From Clostridium_AD sp050717635 (lineage in GTDB: Bacteria; Bacillota; Clostridia; Clostridiales; Clostridiaceae): DNA of 64,000 nt. Below the pieces are notes generated by a model. That model saw only the letters and a list, made by a program, of their open reading frames with translations. It did not search any database and was not told the DNA's origin. A program made the translations under genes and the position numbers. Below are positions 50,294 to 60,677 of the stretch, piece after piece. The DNA lies in contig NZ_JBOITO010000036.1 in NCBI RefSeq assembly GCF_050717635.1, positions 1-64,000 on the forward strand, in the 5' to 3' direction. Positions within the stretch are counted from its first letter, which is position 1; every line of letters begins with the position of its first letter.

Positions 50294-53263
50294 CTACAAC
50301 TTGCCACTTGCCACGTGGGTGGCACCACTGAAAATCTCCAACAGTTCCTCTTTTGTAAGTTTTCCTAAAACATTGCTATTTTTAAGTTCCCCTGTAATTA
50401 CACTGTCTATTAAATCTTTTTTATCCTCTTGAAGAAGAATTATTTTTTCTTCTATGGTTCCCTTGGCAACTAACTTAATTACTTCTACTACATTCCTCTG
50501 GCCAATTCTATGAGCTCTATCTGTTGCTTGATCCTCTACTGCGGGGTTCCACCAAGGGTCAAAATGAATAACTAGGTTTGCCGAGGTTAAGTTGAGACCT
50601 GTCCCCCCTGCCTTTAGTGAGATTAAAAACACTTTAGTATCAGGGCTCTCATTAAATTCATCTACCAATTTAATTCTATCTTGTGATTTTGTTTTACCAT
50701 CCAAGTAAAGATAGGGTATTCCTTTAATCTTTAAATTTTCTCCTATTTTTTTAAGTGCAGATGTAAATTGAGAAAATAGTAACACCTTTCCATCTGAATC
50801 TATATGTTTCTCAATAAGCTCTATTGCTACTTTTAGCTTTCCACTTCCACCTTTGTAATCATCTATTACAAGTGATGGATCTAAACAAATTTGTCTGAGT
50901 CTTGTTAAATACGAAAAAACTTGTATTCTACCATCGTCATTTTTCATTTTGTCCCTGACAGTTTTGATATAAGATTTATATACAGCCTTTTGAGTGGCTG
51001 TCATTTCAACTATAAATTTCTTTTCTATTTTATCTGGTAATTCTTTCATTACTTCCTTTTTAGTTCTTCTTAAAAGAAATGGTTTAATGAGTAATTTAAG
51101 TTCTTCTAAATCCCCTTTCCTTGTAATTATATATTTAGATTCAAAAACTTCTTTAGAATATAAATAATCCGGCATTATAAAATCAAAAATAGACCACAGT
51201 TCCGTTAAATTATTTTCCATAGGAGTGCCCGTTAACGCAAATTTCACGTGCGCTTTAACTTCTTTTATGACTTTTGTGTTTTGCGTTAAATAATTTTTTA
51301 TGTTTTGAGCTTCATCTATAATACAATTATCAAAAACAACATCTTTGTACTTATCTATGTCCATTCTTAAAGTTCCATAAGTCGTTAATATTACATCATA
51401 ATCCTTTAAATTTTCTATTACTTTATGTCTATTCTTCTTTTCTCCATGCACAATAGCCACCTTTAAACTAGGTGCGAATTTCTGAAGTTCTGCCTTCCAA
51501 TTATAAATAAGGGATGTTGGACTTGCAATAATAGTTTTTTTATTTTCCTGTGATAATAAAAAAGCTATAATTTGAATTGTTTTACCAAGACCCATTTCAT
51601 CTGCGAGTATCCCTCCAAACCCTAATGAACACAATCTTTTAAGCCATCTAAAACCATCAATTTGATATTCTCTAAGTGTGGCCTTTAAGTTTATCGGTAC
51701 ACTTATATCCCTGTTATTTATATCAAGTAATATATCTTCTATATTTTTTAACACTTCAGTACCTTTTATAAAGCCGATTTTACTGTTTTTTATCTTGTCA
51801 TTTAAATATAAGGCCTTATTTTTGTCTATTTGTATTGAACCTGTTTCCATTTTTTCATCAGAATTTAATATTAATATTAAATCTAAAAAGCTCTTAACTC
51901 CCTCATCTTCAAAATCAAGGAAATTATTATTCCTTGTTTTATAACATGTTTTTTTTAGCTTGAAATCTGAAAGAAGACTATTTAATTCCGTATTTTCAAC
52001 GTTATTTATACCGTAAGAAAACTCATAGTAACCATCCTTTTCTTCCACCATAGCATAAGTAGCCCTGTTATCATATATTTCTCGGTGTTTAAAACTCTCC
52101 CCAAAGGTAACATTTCCTAGGCAATATAAACTTTTACCACTCTTACACAAGATGTTAAATAGTTCTGTATCCCCACCTGTAAAGATAAGCATCTCATCTT
52201 TTCTTTTAAAGCTATATTTTTCAACTTCCATAAGGATTTTCTGTTCTTCACTATAATTTCTTATAAGTGTATTTTTATTTTTATCAGCCGATGAAATGTT
52301 AATTTCCTCGTCACCATAATTCACTTTTACATCGCAATAAATATTATTTTCTATCTCATATATGTAAAACTCAGGTTTTATGAATTTAGCTGCAAAAGCT
52401 TTTACCTCTTCACTAATATGAATATCACTTGAAATACTACTTAAAAACGGAACAAGTTTGTTATAGTTCTCAATTCCCCTTAGGTATAGAATTTCACCCT
52501 TTACACTTAATTTTTTGTACATTGGAACATATTTTAGAGTTTGATCTTTTGATGGTAGATAAATCTTCCAATTAAACAAATATACATCATTCTTATCATT
52601 TAAAGATACTGGAAATTGCTTATGAGTTGTTAAAACAAAATATTTATCTCTAATTTTCAATGTAAAGTTCAGCGGTAAATTCTGCTGTAAAATAGGAGCT
52701 TCGAACTCAAATCCATCATAGTTAAACTTAGTTTTCTTATCTTTAATAGATGATAAACAAACTCTTAAGTCCCTAGGGTCAATTCTTGCTTTTTCATTAT
52801 CTGCTGCGTAATGCCCTTCATAATAAGTTGGCCCCTTAGAAACTTTACGAATAAGTTTTACAATATTATTTGTTCCATGCTTATTTGAATCATTGTCTTT
52901 AATCACTTCTAGTTTTCTGCCTTCCATAGCAGTATTTTGGGCAGTTAAGTTAAAAAACCTATAGGCTGTAGCTGTTAAATGACTACACATAAATAAATAG
53001 TCTGCACTTGGACGTGCTTTAAAATCTTCACAAGTACAGTTTACCCCTTCTAGCCTTTTCTTTAATAAATTTATTTTTATATGAGTATTAAATTCACTGG
53101 ATTTTGTTTCACTACTAACCAAGCCATAAACATGATATATATTATCTATTTTTTTGCCATTAATCTTAGTAACTAGACCATTATTTACAGCCTTTTGCCC
53201 TTCACTTCTCATACGATCTGAAGATGATTTAAATACTATACACTCTAACTCTTTTATTTTCAA
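50294..53263 (-). CDS. SWIM/SNF2-family helicase-like ATPase
   Basis: 989 residues. A SWIM-type zinc finger is at about 75-105 (CTCEDF ... MCSHL). A long SNF2-associated middle region follows. The ATPase core from about 535 has motif I DEMGLGKTIQI, motif II DEAQ, ALTGTPMENNL, and in the second lobe LFSQFTSAL, SLKAGGTGLNLT and DRAHRIGQ. Such proteins translocate on double-stranded DNA and remodel protein-DNA complexes; bacterial targets (RNA polymerase or recombination complexes) are unknown. The start is TTG at 53263 with a perfect GGAGGTGA. The last ten codons come from a REP-like insertion, so the native C-terminus was replaced. Confidence 0.93.
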   Translation of the reverse strand: MKIKELECIVFKSSSDRMRSEGQKAVNNGLVTKINGKKIDNIYHVYGLVSSETKSSEFNTHIKINLLKKRLEGVNCTCEDFKARPSADYLFMCSHLTATAYRFFNLTAQNTAMEGRKLEVIKDNDSNKHGTNNIVKLIRKVSKGPTYYEGHYAADNEKARIDPRDLRVCLSSIKDKKTKFNYDGFEFEAPILQQNLPLNFTLKIRDKYFVLTTHKQFPVSLNDKNDVYLFNWKIYLPSKDQTLKYVPMYKKLSVKGEILYLRGIENYNKLVPFLSSISSDIHISEEVKAFAAKFIKPEFYIYEIENNIYCDVKVNYGDEEINISSADKNKNTLIRNYSEEQKILMEVEKYSFKRKDEMLIFTGGDTELFNILCKSGKSLYCLGNVTFGESFKHREIYDNRATYAMVEEKDGYYEFSYGINNVENTELNSLLSDFKLKKTCYKTRNNNFLDFEDEGVKSFLDLILILNSDEKMETGSIQIDKNKALYLNDKIKNSKIGFIKGTEVLKNIEDILLDINNRDISVPINLKATLREYQIDGFRWLKRLCSLGFGGILADEMGLGKTIQIIAFLLSQENKKTIIASPTSLIYNWKAELQKFAPSLKVAIVHGEKKNRHKVIENLKDYDVILTTYGTLRMDIDKYKDVVFDNCIIDEAQNIKNYLTQNTKVIKEVKAHVKFALTGTPMENNLTELWSIFDFIMPDYLYSKEVFESKYIITRKGDLEELKLLIKPFLLRRTKKEVMKELPDKIEKKFIVEMTATQKAVYKSYIKTVRDKMKNDDGRIQVFSYLTRLRQICLDPSLVIDDYKGGSGKLKVAIELIEKHIDSDGKVLLFSQFTSALKKIGENLKIKGIPYLYLDGKTKSQDRIKLVDEFNESPDTKVFLISLKAGGTGLNLTSANLVIHFDPWWNPAVEDQATDRAHRIGQRNVVEVIKLVAKGTIEEKIILLQEDKKDLIDSVITGELKNSNVLGKLTKEELLEIFSGATHVASGKL
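50301..50326 (+). repeat. REP-like palindromic repeat, copy 2 (RAYT 5' flank, inside the SNF2 gene end)
   Basis: TTGCCACTTGCCACGTGGGT followed by GGCACC, inverted relative to copy 1. The repeat forms the last ten codons of the SNF2 gene (GATHVASGKL-stop). A neighbouring hairpin CAAGTTGTA/TACAACTTG at 50283-50303 overlaps its edge. Confidence 0.85.
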
Positions 53264-53582
53264 AAAATCACCTCCATTTATATTGTACCATATGCAATGT
53301 AAGTTACATATTATATTCGATATTATAGAAAAACCCTAATTCTATGTTTTAAATCATAAAGTGTATTTTATTTATTCATGAGGTTCCCGTACATGTCTCA
53401 GATTGCATGTTAAAAGTAATAATTCCCATGAAGAGAAAAATGTGATATACTACCTTTACAATAATTTCCCATTTAAGAATTAGCATAGAAAATAAAATAT
53501 AGGCATACACATACATTAATACGCTACCCCTATATTTTAAGAATCCGACATAAATTATTATACTGAAACTTATAATTAGGAG
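53264..53582. other. Divergent intergenic region
   Basis: About 320 bases between the SNF2 gene and the YabE-like gene, both read outward. A/T-rich with no gene, no clear hairpin and no ydaO-type motif, which often precedes this protein class in clostridia. It must hold both promoters, but none matches the sigma-A consensus convincingly. Confidence 0.5.
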
Positions 53583-54632
53583 ATGATTATTATAATTGAA
53601 TTTTTGAAAGTAAAACGAAGAAAATTTATAATTGGATTTATGCTGCTTACCATATTGGTAGCTTCAACAGTTTTTGTTGGCTTTTCAAGAAAAAATATTA
53701 CTGTGGTTGTAGATGGTAATCCAATTAAACTAGTAACTTACCAAAAAACTTTTGACCAAGCATTAAAGAAAGCCAATATAAGCATAGCCCTAAAAGATAA
53801 ACTTGATAAAGCTTTAGATTCAAAAATAGTTAACAACGATATTATAACTATAAATCGAGCAGTATCTCTCAATGTATTAGTAGACAATGAAGAGCTTAGT
53901 ATAACCTCTTCTGAAAAAGATGTTGCACAAATGTTAAACACAGAAAAAATAGTTTTAAGTCCTAATGATAAAGTTTTGCCATCACTAAAAACCAATATAA
54001 CCAAAGGAATGGATGTTATCATAACAAGGGTTAAAACAGAAACATTAGAAGAAAAAAAACCTATAGATTTTAAAACAGTTATTACAAAGGATAAGACTGT
54101 ATTAAAATCTCAAAAGAAGATTTCACAAAACGGAGTAAAAGGCGAAAAAAATATTAGCATAGATGTGACTTATGAAAACGGTAAAGAAGTAGCTAGAAAA
54201 GTTGTTAAAGAAACTATAGTTAAAAAACCTAAGAATAAAATAATAGTTCAGGGTACCATGTCACCAAAAACCATTTCCAGAGGAGACCTTCCCGAAATAT
54301 CTACAAAAGCTGTTAATGTATCCGCTACTAACATTTCTGGAAAGACTTTTAGCATGAAAGCTACTGCCTATTGGGCGTTTAATGGAGTAAACAATACTTA
54401 TACTGCTTCTGGAAGAAAGGCTGTAAGAAGTCCAAATGGCTTTAGTACCATAGCCGTAGACCCTAGGATTATACCTCTAGGAACAAAATTGTATGTTGCC
54501 GGTTATGGAAATGCCATAGCAGCTGACAAAGGTTCTGGGATAAAAGGAAACTATATAGATGTTTATTTTAATACGCGTGAGGAAGCTATTAATTGGGGTG
54601 TTAAATACTTAAAAGTAACTATCCTAGATTAA
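53583..54632 (+). CDS. YabE-like cell-wall protein: DUF348, G5 and 3D domains
   Basis: 349 residues. An N-terminal membrane anchor or signal (about 14-34), two DUF348 (YabE ubiquitin-like) repeats (VVDGNPIKLVTYQKT, VLVDNEELSITSS), a G5 domain (about 150-225) and a C-terminal 3D domain with TAYWAF, AVDPRIIPLGTKLYV, AADKGSGIKG and the three conserved Asp. The 3D domain is a lytic-transglycosylase-like fold, as in Rpf/YabE cell-wall cleaving enzymes. GGAG lies immediately before the ATG at 53583, which is too close; a TTG at 53604 (MKVKRRKF) gives a more typical signal peptide but a distant site, so the start is uncertain. Confidence 0.9.
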   Translation: MIIIIEFLKVKRRKFIIGFMLLTILVASTVFVGFSRKNITVVVDGNPIKLVTYQKTFDQALKKANISIALKDKLDKALDSKIVNNDIITINRAVSLNVLVDNEELSITSSEKDVAQMLNTEKIVLSPNDKVLPSLKTNITKGMDVIITRVKTETLEEKKPIDFKTVITKDKTVLKSQKKISQNGVKGEKNISIDVTYENGKEVARKVVKETIVKKPKNKIIVQGTMSPKTISRGDLPEISTKAVNVSATNISGKTFSMKATAYWAFNGVNNTYTASGRKAVRSPNGFSTIAVDPRIIPLGTKLYVAGYGNAIAADKGSGIKGNYIDVYFNTREEAINWGVKYLKVTILD

Positions 54633-54660
54633 TATTTTAAAACATCTTATATACCATCTA

Positions 54661-54703
54661 CAACAAAACTGCCACAGATATAATATCTGTGGCAGTTTTG
54701 TTG
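54661..54703. terminator. Perfect 20-base-stem terminator
   Basis: CAACAAAACTGCCACAGATA pairs with its complement around a TAA loop. The T-rich right arm ends the YabE-like gene. Confidence 0.88.
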
Positions 54704-54810
54704 TGTGTAATACGAATTTGTATTTATCTGTAGGTTTCACCATTATTTTCTTATTATGTTATAATATGTATTGAAGATTGTTTACTCAACTTATGCAAGG
54801 GGGAAGAAAT

Positions 54811-55704
54811 ATGGCATTATATGTATCATCAATAGTTAAGAATTTCGGTGAAAAAACCGCAGTAGATAATATCTCTTTTAAAATAGAAAAACCAGGTGTA
54901 TTTGGTTTACTTGGCACAAATGGAGCAGGAAAAACTACTACTATAAGGATGATTTTGGGAATTCTTGAAAAGGATAATGGAACTATCGAATGGAATGGTG
55001 GACCTTTCACAAGAGAAAGCGTAAAATTCGGATATTTGCCAGAGGAAAGAGGATTATATCCTAAGGCTAAGATAGTAGACCAGCTTTCATACTTTGGAAA
55101 ACTTAGAGGTATGGATGGAAAGTCAGTTAAAAAATCCATAAACTATTGGGTTGATAGGCTTAAAGTATCTGAATACTTAAGCTCTACGGCAGAAAAACTA
55201 TCCAAAGGTAATCAGCAGAAAATCCAATTGATAACAGCACTTTTACACGATCCTGAATTAATTATTCTAGACGAACCTCTAAGTGGTCTTGATCCAGTTA
55301 ATGCTGATTTGTTCAAAGATATAATATATGAATTAATTGAAAAGAATAAATTTATTATAATGTCTAATCATCAAATGCAAGCTATTGAAGAATATTGCCA
55401 AGATCTTATAATATTAAAAAATGGTCAAAGCGTTCTTCATGGTAATTTAAAGGAAATAAAGGCTAGTTATGGAAGAACAAATCTTACTGTAAATTGTAAG
55501 CAAGAAATTGGTGATCTTATCAAATATCAAAACTTGAATATCATATCCAAAACTGCCACTGGCTATGAACTTAAAATTAAGTATGATGAGGAAGGCTATG
55601 CCCTTCTCCAAAAAATCTTAGCGTCAAAAATCAGGCTTGATAAATTTGAAATCCGTGAACCCTCGCTCCATGAAATATTCATTGAAAAGGTTGGTGAACA
55701 ATAA
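54811..55704 (+). CDS. ABC transporter ATPase, NatA-like
   Basis: 297 residues. Walker A GTNGAGKTT (about 36-44), Q-loop GYLPEERGLYPK, ABC signature variant LSKGNQQKIQ, Walker B LIILDEPLSGLDP and switch His in SNHQ (Gln follows instead of the usual Asp/Met run). The C-terminal 80 residues are the NatA/DUF4162-type extension. It pairs with the downstream permease, whose start overlaps its stop. Export of Na+ (NatAB), a drug or a peptide is possible; substrate not determined. ATG at 54811 follows AAGGGGGAAG. Confidence 0.9.
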   Translation: MALYVSSIVKNFGEKTAVDNISFKIEKPGVFGLLGTNGAGKTTTIRMILGILEKDNGTIEWNGGPFTRESVKFGYLPEERGLYPKAKIVDQLSYFGKLRGMDGKSVKKSINYWVDRLKVSEYLSSTAEKLSKGNQQKIQLITALLHDPELIILDEPLSGLDPVNADLFKDIIYELIEKNKFIIMSNHQMQAIEEYCQDLIILKNGQSVLHGNLKEIKASYGRTNLTVNCKQEIGDLIKYQNLNIISKTATGYELKIKYDEEGYALLQKILASKIRLDKFEIREPSLHEIFIEKVGEQ

Positions 55705-56957
55705 TGAAAGAATTTCTTACCGTTTTAGGTTATACTTTTAAGGAAAACTCAAAGAAAAAGACATTTATAATTTCAACTGCAATTACACTTATTTTAACTG
55801 TTTTGGTAGTTAGTTTACCAGCTATAATAAAAAACTTTGACAATAGTGAAAAAAATAAAACACAAATTTCTGATAATAACAAAGAAGAACCTAAAGGAAT
55901 TGTATATGTGGTTGATTCTAAGGCTATTTTAAAGGGAAATTTAGATAAACTTGATAAAACCTTTGTAGAATACGAATTCAAGTCTGAGACCTCTGATAAT
56001 ATAGATTTGATTAAAAATAAAATTAAGGAAGACGAAAAAAATGTTCTACTTATCTTTGATGAGAAAAACGGTGTACCTACTTTTGATTATTTAGTTAAAC
56101 AATCTGGTAGTGGCTTAGATCCCAGTGAAATTAGTAGCCTTATAAAAAACATTTTCGCAACCGACTTATTAACCGAAGCTGATGTATCTGATACTGTATC
56201 ACAAATGGTACAAAGTGATGTTTCCTATAATGTTAATGAACTAGGAAAAGGGAAAATGAATAGCTATATTTCAAGTATTGTTGTAAGTATGCTATTATTT
56301 TTTGCAATCTATTTTTATGGTTATGGAGTAGCAATGTCAGTTGCTTCTGAAAAGACTTCAAGAGTAATGGAGCTTCTTGTAACCTCCACAAAACCATCGA
56401 AAATAATACTTGGGAAAAGTGCTGCTATGGGGCTCCTTGGATTAATCCAATTATTCCTGGTGGTCTTTACCGGTTTAATAACCTATAAATTAACTTTCCC
56501 TGAAAATTTTAAAATTGCGGATCAAGCAATTAACTTTTCTAGTTTCACCCCTTTTAGCCTTGTGATGATAGTTGTATACTTCATATTAGGCTATTCCCTT
56601 TATGCTATGATGAACGCTGTAGCGGGGGCTACTGTTAGTAAAGCAGAAGATGTTAATTCAGCTCTTATGCCTATATCCATGATATCTATAGCAGGATTTT
56701 ATGCGGGAAGTTTTTCACTTCCCGTACCAAATGGAATTGTATCAATAGTATCATCTATCATTCCTTTCTCATCACCATTTTCAATGCCTGGTAGACTTTT
56801 AGCTACAGAAGTTCCTGCTTGGCAAATTGCAGCCTCTCTATTCTCTTTGGTGATAACTTTTGTTTTCATAGCTTGGATTTCTATAAAAATATATTCCTCT
56901 GCTATACTTCATTATGGCAACCGTTTGAAATTTAAAGATCTAATAAAACAAAAATAA
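55704..56957 (+). CDS. ABC-2 type permease, NatB-like
   Basis: 417 residues with an N-terminal TM (about 20-42), a 130-residue extracellular loop with Lys/Asp/Glu repeats, then five membrane segments (about 193-213, 240-262, 285-307, 325-350 and 377-400). The segment ASEKTSRVMELLVTSTKPSKIILGK is the ABC-2/NatB coupling motif. It shares one base with the end of the ATPase gene, so the two are co-translated. No further subunit follows. Confidence 0.9.
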   Translation: MKEFLTVLGYTFKENSKKKTFIISTAITLILTVLVVSLPAIIKNFDNSEKNKTQISDNNKEEPKGIVYVVDSKAILKGNLDKLDKTFVEYEFKSETSDNIDLIKNKIKEDEKNVLLIFDEKNGVPTFDYLVKQSGSGLDPSEISSLIKNIFATDLLTEADVSDTVSQMVQSDVSYNVNELGKGKMNSYISSIVVSMLLFFAIYFYGYGVAMSVASEKTSRVMELLVTSTKPSKIILGKSAAMGLLGLIQLFLVVFTGLITYKLTFPENFKIADQAINFSSFTPFSLVMIVVYFILGYSLYAMMNAVAGATVSKAEDVNSALMPISMISIAGFYAGSFSLPVPNGIVSIVSSIIPFSSPFSMPGRLLATEVPAWQIAASLFSLVITFVFIAWISIKIYSSAILHYGNRLKFKDLIKQK

Positions 56958-56969
56958 ACCAATGAAACA

Positions 56970-57002
56970 GGGACAGTTAATAATTTAATTATTAACTGTC
57001 CC
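56970..57002. terminator. Terminator, GGGACAGTTAATAA family
   Basis: GGGACAGTTAATAAT pairs with its complement around a 3-base loop. The same GGACAGTTAATAA/TTATTAACTGTCC dyad occurs at 58219-58260 in a different context, so this hairpin is a repeated sequence as well as a likely terminator of the exporter operon. Confidence 0.8.
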
Positions 57003-57039
57003 TTCATTTTCAGTGAAATTTATTATCTATTTACTAGAA

Positions 57040-58020
<981 letters not shown>

Positions 58021-58218
58021 TAATATTTCACTCCTTATATAAAAATTTTTGGTTTTAAATTTATACTAAATTTATTTTCTCATTTCTATTATTCACATAA
58101 TTTTTAATCTAAATTTCAATAAATAACTAACATATATTATTTATTCAATATAATATATGTTGTACTAAAAAGAAACGTTATCGTTTATAATAATTTGCAC
58201 TTGACTTACTATACGAAA

Positions 58219-58260
58219 TATGGACAGTTAATAAATTAAAAAATTTATTAACTGTCCATA
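58219..58260. repeat. Inverted repeat sharing the GGACAGTTAATAA dyad
   Basis: TATGGACAGTTAATAAATT pairs over 19 bases with its complement around AAAA. It belongs to the same family as the hairpin at 56970-57002. It is next to a diverged REP copy and likely terminates the DUF1846 gene on the minus strand. Confidence 0.8.
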
Positions 58261-58262
58261 TT

Positions 58263-58292
58263 CAACTTGCCACTTGTGACACGTATGTCACC
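58263..58292 (+). repeat. Diverged REP-like palindromic repeat, copy 3
   Basis: CAACTTGCCACTTG is identical to the start of copy 2, then TGACACGTATGTCACC replaces the usual ACGTGGGTGGCACC with compensating changes that keep a palindrome (GTGACA/TGTCAC). Lies just after the DUF1846 stop. Confidence 0.65.
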
Positions 58293-58297
58293 ATCCT

Positions 58298-59806
58298 TTA
58301 ATTATTATAGTAAAGGCTTTCTGTTGCGTATTCTGCATCAGAAGTTATATCTATACCAAGTTTTCTAAAAGTTTGCTCATCAGCTGTACTTATAATTGTA
58401 GTTGAATGAGCTTGACATCCATTTAGCATTGTAAGTTTATCCATAGCTACCTGAGCTGTAGGATTTGTAACTGCACATATACTAAGTGCAATCAACACGT
58501 TTTCACAGTCTAAAGCTGGTTTTTTACTAGCTAAAATTTTCGACTTTAAGTTTATAATAGGTTCTAGTATAACTGGAGATATAAGATGAATATCATCAGC
58601 TATATTAGCAAAATATTTAACAGCATTCAAAATTATAGCGGCTGTTGCATCCATTATATCTGAACTTTTACTAGTTAATATTGTACCATCCACAAGCTCT
58701 AGTGCAAGAGCTGGACAAGCTTCACCTTTAATGGAACATTGCTTTAAATTGGCCGAACGTTCTCTTGCAGGAATAACAACTTTTCTATCTTCTTGCTTTA
58801 GGTTAAGCTCTTCCATAAGTAGCTTTACTCTTTCAAAAGTTTCTTTATTTATGTACCCTTTTTTATATTCACAACCTGTTTTAAAATACCTTCTTATTAC
58901 CTCTTGTCTAGATGCTTCTTTGATAACCTCATCATCTATGATTCCAAAGCCTACTCTATTAACTCCCATATCCGTTGGGGATTTATAAATAGCTTCTTCT
59001 CCAGTTATCCTTTCTATAATTCGTCTAAGTACAGGAAATGATTCAATATCACGATTATAGTTTACAGATATCTTATTATAAGCATCAAAGTGGAAAGAAT
59101 CCAACATATTTACATCATTGAGATCTGCCGTTGCAGCTTCATAGGCAATATTTAGTGGATGTTTTAGTGGAATATTCCATACTGGGAATGTTTCAAATTT
59201 CGAATAACCTGCCGCGCGACCTTGCTTATGTTCATGATAAAGTTGACTAAGGCAAGTACCTAACTTCCCACTTCCTGGTCCTGGTGCTGTTACAACAACA
59301 ATAGATTTTGTGGTTTCAATAAACGGATTTTTACCATATCCCTCATCGCTTACAATTGTATCAACATCTGATGGATATCCCGTAGTTGCTCTGTGTTTAT
59401 ATACTTTAATGCCCCTGCGTTCAAGCTTATTAATAAAAATTGTAGTTGCTGGTTGGCCTTCATATCTTGTGATTACAACACTATTTACATCTAGATCATA
59501 AGCACGCAAATCATCAATCAACCTCAAAACATCCACATCATAAGTGATACCAAAGTCTCCTCTTATTTTGTTTCTTTCAATATCTCCGGCAAATACACAA
59601 ATAATAACCTCAACTTTTTCTTTTAATTTATGTAATAACTTAATTTTGGCATTTTCATCAAAGCCTGGTAAAACTCTTTTTGCATGAAGATCGTTAAAAA
59701 GTTTACCACCAAATTCTAAGTATAGCTTATCATAATCATTAACTCTTTCTAAAATAAATTTTGATTGTTCTTCTAGATATTTCTTCTGATCAAACCCTAT
59801 TTTCAT
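58298..59806 (-). CDS. DUF1846 family protein
   Basis: 502 residues, full length for the family. It has VTAPGPGSGKLGTCLSQLYHE (split: APGPGSGKLGTCLSQ, about 174-188), which looks like a phosphate-binding loop, plus a region AFPVWNIPLKHPLN and VIPARERSANLK, all seen in DUF1846 proteins. The family is common in Firmicutes; structures exist but the reaction is unknown, and a nucleotide- or phosphate-binding role is likely. No good operon partner: flanked by a REP copy on one side and 350 bases of noncoding DNA on the other. The start lacks a strong ribosome site (only GTGAGGAG). Confidence 0.88.
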   Translation of the reverse strand: MKIGFDQKKYLEEQSKFILERVNDYDKLYLEFGGKLFNDLHAKRVLPGFDENAKIKLLHKLKEKVEVIICVFAGDIERNKIRGDFGITYDVDVLRLIDDLRAYDLDVNSVVITRYEGQPATTIFINKLERRGIKVYKHRATTGYPSDVDTIVSDEGYGKNPFIETTKSIVVVTAPGPGSGKLGTCLSQLYHEHKQGRAAGYSKFETFPVWNIPLKHPLNIAYEAATADLNDVNMLDSFHFDAYNKISVNYNRDIESFPVLRRIIERITGEEAIYKSPTDMGVNRVGFGIIDDEVIKEASRQEVIRRYFKTGCEYKKGYINKETFERVKLLMEELNLKQEDRKVVIPARERSANLKQCSIKGEACPALALELVDGTILTSKSSDIMDATAAIILNAVKYFANIADDIHLISPVILEPIINLKSKILASKKPALDCENVLIALSICAVTNPTAQVAMDKLTMLNGCQAHSTTIISTADEQTFRKLGIDITSDAEYATESLYYNN

Positions 59807-60014
59807 TTTTACTCCTCACTTACAACATTATTTTTTAAATATATCATAACCAATATATTGCATATGTACTATAAATAATTTGCTTTTACAACTTTATATT
59901 ATCACACATATTCACTATAAAGTAAACCTAATGTTATGGCAATTGATACAAAAATAATTGAGGTCAATACTGATATAATTCTAAATAATAAACTTATGTT
60001 GCTTTATAATAAGT

Positions 60015-60053
60015 AAAGAAAAAACCTATAAATATTATTTTATAGGTTCTTTC
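60015..60053 (-). terminator. Terminator after the FMN-reductase remnant
   Basis: AACCTATAAA pairs with TTTATAGGTT, extended by AAAGAA/TTCTTT with a two-base bulge. T-runs occur on both strands. The rest of 59807-60169 shows no gene. Confidence 0.7.
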
Positions 60054-60169
60054 TTTTATTAATAAATTCATTCTTAGATATTATAATTAAATCTCCCATA
60101 AGTGTCCCAAAGAAAGCAATAAACGTATATATAAAACACCGAATTAGGGAAATATTGTCATATTATCAA

Positions 60170-60316
60170 TTAAAAACACATTTTTAGTTTTTTCTTTGTT
60201 TCTTCCCTCAACCTAATGGTTTTTTCTAGTTTTTCCCCTGCTCTTTGTACTTGCTGCACTAAATACGCTGTGTTGCCGTTTTTTCTTCTGCTGCCCACTA
60301 TTCCAAGTACATTCAT
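60170..60316 (-). pseudogene. Truncated NADPH-dependent FMN reductase-like gene
   Basis: From a good start (GGAGG six bases before ATG) 48 codons read MNVLGIVGSRRKNGNTAYLVQ, the FMN-phosphate loop of flavodoxin-fold FMN reductases, then a charged tail RLREETKKKLKMCF and a stop. Intact relatives are about 180-200 residues, so only the first strand-loop-helix remains. It follows the thioredoxin-like gene by 23 bases; the pair may once have been a redox unit. A functional 48-residue peptide is unlikely. Confidence 0.55.
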
Positions 60317-60339
60317 TATATTGCCTCCATAATATATTT

Positions 60340-60663
60340 TTAAAACAAAATATTATAATATCTATCTATATTTGTCTCTAACATTTGCACACTAATAAAT
60401 CTGGCCTCACGAATAATCTCTTTGCCTTCAATATATAAAAGAATTCCCGGTAGTGTAAATATCGAATATTGCCCTGCCGCCTCAGTAAACTTATCAACTG
60501 CAATTTTACGTATCTCAATTTTAGGAAATTTAATTAGCATTTCCTCAATTTTAGGCAACAACCCAACACAAACGTTACAGCCTTTAGAAGTAAAATAAAG
60601 CATTGCTATAGTATTTTCCTTTATAAAATCATCCATTTCCTCCAAAGCATTTAACTCTATCAT
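60340..60663 (-). CDS. Thioredoxin-like protein
   Basis: 107 residues with a thioredoxin fold: AMLYFTSKGCNVCVGLLPKI carries the CNVC active site (C31, C34 approx.), then KIAVDKFTEAAGQYSIFTLPGILLY with the cis-Pro (TLPG). It reduces disulfides in the cytoplasm. The CNVC dipeptide differs from CGPC, as in several clostridial atypical thioredoxins. ATG at 60663 has AAAGGGG upstream, which belongs to the tail of REP copy 4, so the repeat may supply or alter the ribosome site. Confidence 0.85.
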   Translation of the reverse strand: MIELNALEEMDDFIKENTIAMLYFTSKGCNVCVGLLPKIEEMLIKFPKIEIRKIAVDKFTEAAGQYSIFTLPGILLYIEGKEIIREARFISVQMLETNIDRYYNILF

Positions 60664-60677
60664 TTTTAACCCCCTTT

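Noticed and set aside
53264..53582. ydaO-type c-di-AMP riboswitch before the YabE-like gene
   Set aside because: The region is short and lacks the conserved aptamer blocks.
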